Source: Chrysoporthe austroafricana | Lineage: Eukaryota; Ascomycota; Sordariomycetes; Diaporthales; Cryphonectriaceae | DNA: 64,000 nt | Reading direction: 5' to 3' | NCBI GenBank assembly: GCA_001051155.2 | Contig: JYIP02000002.1 | Coordinates: 1,433,583 to 1,497,582, forward strand | Part shown: piece by piece, positions 56,232-64,000 of the stretch | How positions within the stretch are numbered: the stretch's first letter is position 1 | How the letters are laid out: each line of letters opens with the position of its first letter | Made by a program: the position numbers and the translations under genes | Notes under the pieces: generated by a model | The model's database searches: none | The model's input: the letters and a program-made list of their open reading frames with translations, nothing else | What the model was told of the DNA's origin: nothing

Positions 56232-58594
56232 TTAGTTGCCATGCAGACCCTTCGTTCTCTCGCGCATGGTCTCTCTCCGCTGCCTGTCCTTCTCTGTATT
56301 TCACACGTCAAGTCAGTAGCCGTTCACCATTTTGAACAGTGCTTAGGTAGATTAAAACTCACCTGCATCCCACGTGATAAACTCGTGTAGAGCATGACCC
56401 GCTGGCACCATAGGCAGGACCGGGACCTTCTTGTCGGTCATGACCTCCAGCAGGGCCGGGCCGTCCGAGTTGATCAGCCACTTCAGGGCATCAACAACCT
56501 CCTCAGGCTTCGACACGCGTCTGGACTGGATACCCATGGCATCCGACAGCTTCTGGAAGTCGGGGTTTGTCTGGTGCGTATGGCTGTAGCGATCCTGGTA
56601 GAACAGGTTCTGCCACTGCGTCACCATGCCCTGCTCCTCGTTGTTCAGGACAATCACCTTCACGCCGATGTTGAACTGTGCCGCCGTGCCAAGCTCGGTC
56701 AGCGTCATGCACATGGACGCATCACCGTCGATGTCGATGACCAGAGAGTCGGGCTTCGCAACCTTGGCGCCGATGGCGGCGGGCAGACCGAAGCCCATGG
56801 TGCCGAGACCACCAGAGGTGATCATGGTGCGGGGATGCCTCCAGCGGAAGTGCTGCGCCGTCCACATCTGGTGCTGGCCGACACCCGTGGTGATGTAGGT
56901 GTCGTTCTTGCGGTCCTTGCACAGGTCGGACAGCTGCTCGATCATCTCCTGCGGCTTGATTCTGCCCGAGTCCCCGGCGCGCTCGAAGGCATTCAGGGGC
57001 CACTTCTGCTTCCAGCCGTTGATCTTGTCGAACCACTCCTTGCGGTCCTCCATCGACTTGGTCTCGACCAGGGGAATCAGGTGCTTCAGGTTGGCACTGA
57101 CGTCACCCTCGACGGCCTCCGTGGCCTGGACAACCTTGTTGATGTTCTTGGGCATGATCTCAAACTGGACGATACCGCCACGGCCCTCCGCCGCAGCCGC
57201 CTTGGCCGCCGGCGCGAAGCCTCCCACGCGCAGGGTCACGCGGTCATCAAACCGCCCGCCCAGAGCAATGATCAGATCCGCCTCCTGTATAGCCATGTTT
57301 GCGTAGGCTGCGCCGTGCATTCCGAGCATGTGCAGGGACTTCTCGTCCAGCTCATCGAAAGCACCCAGGCCCTGCAGGGTGGTCGTCACGGGGATGGAGC
57401 ACTTGTCAGCCAGAGCTCTCAGCAGCGCGGGGCCCTCCTCCGAGCAGATGACTCCGTTTCCAGCGTAGATGACAGGCTTCTTGGCGATGTTAATCAGGCC
57501 GGCCACGCGGTTGATCGAGTCGTGCAGCTGCTTCCTGGTCAGGTCTGCCATGGCACGAGAAGCAGCGCTGGGCAGCCCCGGCAGGGCAGACACAGTGGGA
57601 ATAGCCTTCCTCAGGACACCAGCCGTGATATCCTTCGGGAGGTCGACGAGGACAGGTCCCGGCCTCCCACTGGTCGCGATCTCAAAGGCCTCATTGATCC
57701 TCCTGGGCAGCTCCGCCACGCTCTTGACCATGACGTTCCACTTGGTGCAAGCTCTTGAGATGCCGATCACATCTGCCTCTTGGAAGGCATCGCTGCCAAT
57801 GGCGCTCGTGACGACCTGGCCGGTGAAGACAACGAGGGGGATACCATCAGACATGGCATCGGCAATAGGTGTTATAACGTTGGTGGCGCCAGGGCCGGAG
57901 GTGACCAGAACGACACCAGGCTTGCCCGAGGCACGAGCATAGCCCTCGGCCATGTGTCCGGCTCCCTGCTCGTGTCTAGGCAGGACAAAGTCGAAATGTG
58001 GCGAGTTGTAGATCGCATCGAAGACGGGCAGGATAGCCCCACCGGGGTAACCGACTGTGCTTGGAGTTAGTCACACACAAGCACCGACACAAAGATGGGC
58101 CCCTCGCTGCACCCGACATACAAATGTGCTTCACGTCATGCCTCAGCATCATCTCGTGGAAAATCTCGCCTCCGGTCTTGCCAATGAACCTATACAGGGC
58201 GGTCAATATACGTGATCATCTGTCGTCCGAGGACGGCGGAGTTTGCGGACGAGGACGTACGATTCGTCCATGTCGGGCGAGCGGCTGGCGAGTGGCTGGA
58301 CATGTTGCTTGGTCTCAGCCTGGAACGAGGGGCTGGGTTTCGCGCGGACATCACTGCGGCTCGACTGACATGTTAGCAAGACTGGGTGTGCTGTGCCGGG
58401 CTGTTGAGTCACCATAGGGGAGGGAGGGAAACTGACGGGGCGGGCGTGGCTATCGCTGGTCTCCTTGCCGTGGAGTGCACCTTTCTTGTCGTTGTGGAGG
58501 CAGCAGCGACAGTATTTGAGGTCGCAAAGCCTCGTCGAGGCTGGGCCAGAGCCCTCACGGCCTTGCTGGCCTGTTGGCTGCCGGAACGGAGCAT
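56232..58594 (-). CDS. ILV2: Acetolactate synthase, catalytic subunit (mitochondrial)
   Basis: Five exons (58594-58433, 58364-58261, 58189-58122, 58054-56363, 56293-56232) give 695 residues. It condenses two pyruvates, or pyruvate with 2-oxobutyrate, in the first common step of valine, leucine and isoleucine synthesis, using thiamine diphosphate, Mg and FAD. The N-terminus (MLRSGSQQASKAVRALAQPR, no acidic residues) is a mitochondrial presequence. Then come DESFIGKTGGEIFHEMML, FGYPGGAILPVFDAIY and RHEQGAGHMAEGYARASGKP with the catalytic Glu140. The ThDP motif is DIDGDASMCMTLTELGT ending VIVLNNEEQG. The tail DAEKDRQRRETMRERTKGLH needs the last intron, after which HGN and a stop follow. Intron 1 uses a GTTTCC donor in phase 0, the weakest junction in the model. 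Confidence 0.96.
58405..58411. promoter_or_regulatory. TGAGTCA site in ILV2 intron 1
   Basis: A perfect Gcn4/CPC1-type heptamer inside the first intron of ILV2. It may be chance; the upstream copy is better placed. Confidence 0.35.
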
Positions 58595-58877
58595 GTTTGC
58601 GGCCGGGTCTCGAGGGTGAAGAGTGGCGAGGAGGGGGTATCAAAAACGAAAAAAGAAAAATGGCCTCTTGCACAGGCTGATGCTGCACCTTGGTCAGGAA
58701 GAGAGTGGCCGCTCTGCCCTCGAGAGCACTGGAGGAGGTCGACAGCAGTGGTGATGGTGACAGCACCGAGGTTGTGGGAATTTTGTGATGCGTTGAAGAA
58801 TCGGGCCAAGAGTCAATCGGCCATGGCCGGCGAGTCTAGTTCTTCTCTCACTAAATCTTGAGGGTGGAATTGAGTCC

Positions 58878-58884
58878 TGAGTCA
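58878..58884. promoter_or_regulatory. Gcn4/CPC1-type site upstream of ILV2
   Basis: A perfect TGAGTCA lies 284 nt upstream of the ILV2 start codon, and TGACTC half-matches occur at 59039 and 59089. Genes of branched-chain amino acid synthesis are classic targets of general amino acid control in fungi, so a functional site is likely. Confidence 0.6.
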
Positions 58885-59104
58885 ACTCCGAATCGGAGCC
58901 AATTGTGCGCCTCCTGTTTGGCAGAGCTTGGAATGTGGGGTAAAGCCTCGAGCGGTAAAAGCACCCCAGAAAACACGGCCCGGTGGCGGCGAACTCGGAT
59001 TGTCGGATTGCCCGCAGGGACCGGACCAGGCGCGCTCATGACTCTTCAGCGCAGCGCCCGCACGCACCACCACGTTAGGTAATCCTGATGACTCCTCCAA
59101 CCAC

Positions 59105-59138
59105 TTTTTTTTTTTTTCTTTCTTGAAAGGGGGGGGGG
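59105..59138. repeat. Poly-T and poly-G homopolymer tract
   Basis: Thirteen T, a short CTTTCTTGAAA spacer and ten G in a row. Confidence 0.85.
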
Positions 59139-62100
59139 ATCCGAATAAATCTCTACCATAGTACTCAGTACGGCGGCGTACTGGACCGATACTTTAAACA
59201 GTTACACTGCCGAACTACTTGGCAGGTCGAGGCTGGCTGGTTGGGCTACGCTCTGCATTTCAGCCTCAACTCTGAGGACCCTGATCATCAGCCTGCTGCC
59301 GCTTTAGCGTCTGCGCTTGCCGGCCTCTCTCCCAGGCAAGAATTTTTCCCCAAGATGGATCGGCCACATGGATACTTGAGAGCACTTCGCTGCCCACCAT
59401 CATCTCACCTCACCATAAATCAGGGTCAATGCGGTTTGTACCCGTCCTGACCTCGCAGGGAAAAGGCCTGGGTGTGCTCTGTCCTTCTTGGCTCCACCTT
59501 TGAATGCAGAGTCAGCTTGGCGCATTACCACCATCATCAAGATGCTCGGTGCCCGAGGCGACCGTAGCAGGTACACGATTGAGCCTTGGGAGGCAGCATC
59601 TGGTGTTTCTTTGTTCCTGCGCAGGCGCATGAAACCCAGCGCTCGCCATCGCCAGGGCACCCCTCAGGTTGGCATGCCGACGATGGTGGCAGGAAACAAG
59701 ATGATCTCATTCAGGGTCCCCGCCACGACGCCTAGTCAAGATATAAGGTTTCGCGTATTGCAACAAGAGGAAGCCGTGAGGCTCTCGCTCGCCAATAGCC
59801 GCCCTCCTCCAGCTCGCCCGTCCAAGCTTTGGGCCTTATGTGATGCTGCTATCGTCAGGGGTCTCCTTCCGCCCACCGCTGTCAACGTCCAACTTATCCA
59901 GGGTCGTCTCAAGACTCAACCCCCATAAACTACGGTAGCGAGGAATACGAATGGCGAATTTTCCGCGATTGCCACCCGTCGTACGAGTTTCCAAGGCCCG
60001 GGACAGGAGCCGTCGGCCTCAAGTCGGTCAATGTCCCGGTCAACGTCCTGTGTTATAGGGGCCGATGACGACTGGTTCAAGCGGATCGCTCGACCGGAAA
60101 CTTGGATATATCATCAGTCGCTCCGTTGGTTTCCGTCTTATCTCAGGTCCAAGGCCCATTTTGCCCTCCTGTGAATGATTCCATTTCGTTTGACTCTGTC
60201 GAGCAGTCCTCGGCAGTTCTTCTGTATCTCACTCTAGCCTCGAGGTTCTATGCTGTTGCCCTTTTTCTTTCATGTGATGGGATTCTCTAGTGGAGTTCTC
60301 GAAACTTTTTGGGCAGTCCGCCATTTCCTTTTATCCGAGGTTTACCCCGCGAAGTCGACGAAGAACTCCTCTCCTCGAGAACTCCCACGACCAACGAGTT
60401 CCCGACGTCTCAAGAAAAGGGACGATCGGTAGCTGGGCTTACAAACGCGAGTCTCCGTGCACTCCAACTGTCGAGTTGTCCTCAGCCTCTTGTCTGTGCA
60501 ACCCGCCCTTTGCTATTCGACACTTGACACCAGCGAGGCGTGGCGAAACTTGGCTTGTGAACTGGACGACTGGACTCGACCGATCTGGTGGGCAGCACAA
60601 GTTGCCCTAGCCTGCTCTCACTCTTTCTCAGGGTGATTGGACCCTCGCGAAGTGGATAGGACCCGGAGCGACACGTCTTTAGAGCATAGGAGACGGCCTA
60701 CTGACCGCGGCCGCACGTGTGATCTGACTGCTTTCTTGGCTTCGTTCACAAGCGAGAGCCATCGCATTTCATTCAAGCAATGACAGCCCTGTGGCATGTA
60801 CGCTTGAAGGGTCGTAGGAAAAGGAGACACTCGGTCAAGACGTCTTGGAGATGCTGAGTCGACGACAAGATGAGGTGACGATCCATCTACCAGTCTTCCG
60901 ACTCGCCAGCTCGCCGCAGGCTCGTATCCGTCGATCGAAGCAAAGGACGGGATGGTTCTACAGACTGGAAGTTAGAGCGCGAGGCGCGGCATGAACCGAT
61001 TTGGCGACTTGTATGAAGGTCCAGGGTGGACGGGACCTGATCATATACGTCAACGGCATTTTCTGACGATGCCGTGCTACGGCGTGATGACACGGGCGTC
61101 TCACTCGATAGCTCGACGTACCTTGGGTTTGCTTGATGCGCGATGTTGCGGAGGACTGACCGTTGACGACAGATGTTTCGAGGACGAGGTACGGATTGGG
61201 TAGCAGACCTTGGCGATTTGCACAGGGACGCTATGTGGAGAGATCACGGACCAGGTGCATACACACGACTGATGGGCCTTCCTGAATGGGCTCGATCCAA
61301 CGACTCTGCTCGATAACCATCGATACCACCATCTGCCATGCTGCCATGTGGTCACACAGACGAGTCGCGCAAGGAGCGTGCACGATTCCTGCGACACCCC
61401 TAGTGGGATGCCCGGCTTGCTCTACAAGCCGACGCAGGCGACGACCAGATCGGTGTATCTCGAATGTCCTACCGCGACGAAACAGCCCCAGCCTGTCACC
61501 GTCGGGCTGGCGGGGGAGGACAAGAGCAAGAGCCGCGCGGCGGCCCAGTGCCACGAGAAACCGGTTGGCGCCAGATCGCACGACCCTCCCAACGTGCGAC
61601 TATCACGATCTCACAACGCGGCGCGCAGCGGATCGTGCCGTGGCGCGACGGCTGCCGTGTTGCGGAGCACCCGATGTCCCACGAGGAGGGGGCCCGTGAC
61701 ATTGAGGCTGAAGAACACGGGCCCACCATGAGGCTCTGCGCTTGTGTGGAAACGTGACGACATCCCGACTATTCGGACCGCCGCGCGAGAGGGGGCCCGC
61801 GAGGTGCGAATGTGTGGCGCACAGACGTGGGTGAGCGCTGCGTAGTTGAGACCCACCTGCACTGCAATTAGGTTAGGTGATATTCAACACCCAGTATCAC
61901 CTTAAACGTGGACATGGCGAGGTATAGGATGAGCACCTCTCTAGCACGGCATAGAAAAGATCTCACAACGGAAGCACGCACTCGCTGGACCCGCGCCACT
62001 GTTTCGGGACATCGGCCCTTTCATAAATCTGCAGAAACACTCATCTAAGTCATCAACTAAACGCTAACCGTCGTTCAAGAGTCATTTTGAGACATTCGAC

Positions 62101-62482
62101 AAAGGGGAAGTTGTTACAAGATATTGGAAATTATTGGGTTGGGAGCAAGTTCAGCCGTGGGGGAGGCCGACGTTTCCGCCACCATTTCTCGTCACTTCGT
62201 CTTAAGGACCCGACAAATTGCCCACCGACCCGGAAATGAACGCCGCTGACCGTCAACATAGAAGAGAACGACGATGTCCGAAATACACCCATTAACCGTC
62301 ACTGTTCACATCGTACTTCAGTTAGCACTCGATATTAGCCGGGGACCTTTGGACGTTGATGTAGCGGCGGACCAAAGCGCGACATGTTCGACGACACAAC
62401 ATGATATGATGCCGACGGCGTGGCGGGTTCGGACCGTCGGCGAAGGGGGAATAGCAGAACACGAACGAGACGGGGCCGAAAC

Positions 62483-63306
62483 TTACAGCAAAGCCAGCTC
62501 CAGATCACCGTGGATCCTCGCCTTCAACTCGATCTCGATCTCGAGGTTCAGGTCCAGCCTCAGCTTCAGCGGGTTCTTCTTGTCCCCGCCGCCGCCCTGC
62601 TGCTGCTGCATCATCTGTTGCTGCTGCATCTGCTGCTGCTGCCACTGCTGCTGCTGCTGCTGCTGGTAGTCATAGTCGCCGTCCTCCTCGTCCTCGTCGT
62701 CGTACTGCGGCTGCTGGCGGCGCCGCGACTTGCGGCCCTTCTTCTTCTTGGGCGCCGCGACCTGCTGCTCCTGCTCGCGGGACGCCTGCTCATTACCTTG
62801 CTGCCAGTACGGAGTTTCCTCGTTGTCTTTAGGCGTCGCGGGCTGGTGGTCAGATGTGGGCGTCGACGCGTCGCGCTGCATCTCTGGCTCGGGCTCGGGC
62901 TCCGCCTCCTCGGCGTCGTAGTTCTCTTCCTCCCCTTCCTGTTCCTCTGGTTCCTCCTGCTGCTCCTCCTCCTCCCCCTCCCCCTCGTCCTCGTCGTCGT
63001 AGTAGCTTGGTTCAGGCTCCTCGTTGTCGGACTCGGCATGCGCGTTGTGGTCTACCGCCTCTGGCTCCTCATGGTCCTGGTCCTGGTTGAAGGATGAGGC
63101 AGTCCGGCTTGCCTCTGGCTTCTCTTGTTGCGGCGCCTGGGAGGCCTGGCGCTCTGGCTGTTCCGGACGCGAGGCCGAGGGGGACTCCTCGGTCCGGGGC
63201 GTTCCTTGCTGCTGCGAGTGCGGCAGTCAATACATCGAGTCGCGGCTAGTCGGCGGCGTGAGGTCGTCACCGAGTGGTGACAGGCACAACTTACAGATGA
63301 GGACAT
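62483..63306 (-). CDS. Acidic, Gln-rich protein with conserved C-terminal beta segment
   Basis: Exon 1 is only four codons (63306-63295, MSSS), followed by an 83 nt intron (GTAAGT ... CTCGCAG) and exon 2 from 63211. The product is about 246 residues: a Glu-rich half (EEEEQQEEPEEQEGEEE), a basic KKKKGRKSRRR stretch, a Gln/Met run, and a conserved-looking end, KLRLDLNLEIEIELKARIHG. Similar C-termini occur in a widespread ascomycete family without assigned function (recalled, not checked). The stop codon overlaps a perfect GTAAGT donor: splicing 62486-62302 to a CAG at 62302 would replace the stop by Leu-Asp-Gly and a stop at 62292. I cannot decide between the two ends. Confidence 0.75.
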
Positions 63307-64000
63307 GGTTGCTGGTCCTGTTGTCTTGTCACTGGTCGTCTCTTGTTATCGTCGTCACGTTACTCAAGTGAGATGACTGCCTTCAGCTGTCGGATGACGA
63401 GTGGGTATCGAGAGAGTTTCTTTAGTTTTGGTAAACCTTTCTTCAGGGTCCAGGTGAGAGCAAAGTTGCCCTTGCAGGTGTGTCTATTGTTTAAATTCGA
63501 TCAAAAAGTTACGAACAGGACCCTGCGCCGTCCAGAAACTTGGCAGGTTGACGCAATGCCTAACCTGCAGTACCGAAAGGAACGGGCGACCTGTGTGTGG
63601 TGTGTACGATCTGGGAGTGAGAGAACGAGATTACCCCGAAGAACCTGATCTCGATGCGATGCCCCCCCCTATCGCCCCGTCGAATACAAACATCATGCGC
63701 ATGCACGCCCTCTCGACTTGTCGCCAACCTGCCCAGCCTGGACGAGGCGTCATGTCGCACCTCTTGCGTCAGAGGGGGTAGGCATTGCGGGTGACAGGCT
63801 GGGGTGGAATCTTGATTCTCCCATCACGAGTGGTCTAGAACTCGGCCTGTGGATGTGACGGAAGGGGAGAGCAGCAGGCGGGGCCCGTGAGATGAGGCCC
63901 GGATGACGTCGGGGAGGCTGAGGGCAGAGAGTGTGAGCAGCGCGGCGTGCAGCGAGGTGCGCACGGCGCTGGAGGAACAACTGCATGTACTCGCAGGTAC
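63307..64000. other. Upstream region of the acidic Gln-rich gene
   Basis: 0.7 kb to the window edge; likely promoter. No gene recognised. Confidence 0.5.

Larger units (their letters stand above)
58595..62291. other. 3.7 kb region between ILV2 and the acidic Gln-rich gene
   Basis: It contains the ILV2 promoter at its left end and a poly-T/poly-G tract near 59105-59138. A 146-codon plus-strand frame at 59488-59928 has no recognised domain. I see no convincing gene. Confidence 0.5.

Noticed and set aside
59488..59928. 146-residue plus-strand protein
   Set aside because: No recognised domain or conserved look, and no supporting splice structure; left as unassigned open frame.

Overview
The window reads as nuclear DNA of a filamentous ascomycete (Pezizomycotina, most likely a Sordariomycete; genus not determinable from the sequence alone). 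The evidence is short 50-80 nt introns with GT donors, CTAAC/CTGAC-like branch sites and AG acceptors in almost every gene, GC-rich coding DNA, and typical fungal families: a Dal5-type permease, a DUF3500 protein, an Hst-type sirtuin with long disordered inserts, and a C2H2 regulator with poly-Q. There are no operons, plasmid features, CRISPR arrays or rRNA genes.

Layout. 0.4-2.3 kb: secreted GH27 alpha-galactosidase (+). 3.1-4.8 kb: Whi5/Nrm1-like disordered protein (-). 6.6-8.5 kb: Dal5-type MFS permease (-). 9.1-13.0 kb: ABCC-type ABC transporter without a recognisable TMD0 (-). 14.7-18.8 kb: very large sirtuin (+). 19.3-19.7 kb: coiled-coil protein (-). 20.1-22.8 kb: a divergent pair, metallo-beta-lactamase-fold hydrolase (-) and DUF3500 protein (+).

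22.8-36.3 kb is a gene-poor, more AT-rich stretch. It holds an unusual tRNA-Pro(AGG) gene, a small single-pass membrane protein with Cys/His motifs, a SAM methyltransferase, an MDR reductase, a probable unnamed gene and a Ser/Thr-rich membrane protein. Gene-dense DNA resumes at 36.4 kb: SGT2 co-chaperone (-) and RING-CH ubiquitin ligase (+) are divergent, followed by galactokinase (-), a PhyH dioxygenase (-) and a C2H2 regulator (-). A 7.4 kb stretch without recognisable genes lies upstream of that regulator. Then come the acetolactate synthase catalytic subunit ILV2 (-), with Gcn4/CPC1-type sites upstream, and an acidic Gln-rich protein (-).

Most genes look like independent housekeeping or metabolic units rather than one pathway. 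Alpha-galactosidase and galactokinase are both parts of galactoside use but are about 38 kb apart.

The most unusual signal is the tRNA-Pro(AGG) gene at 23359-23502 (-). Besides the normal 37/38 intron it carries a 55 nt interruption in the D-loop with every hallmark of a fungal spliceosomal intron; removing it restores a complete 72 nt tRNA. A second oddity is the metallo-beta-lactamase gene, whose second intron appears to end in AA instead of AG.
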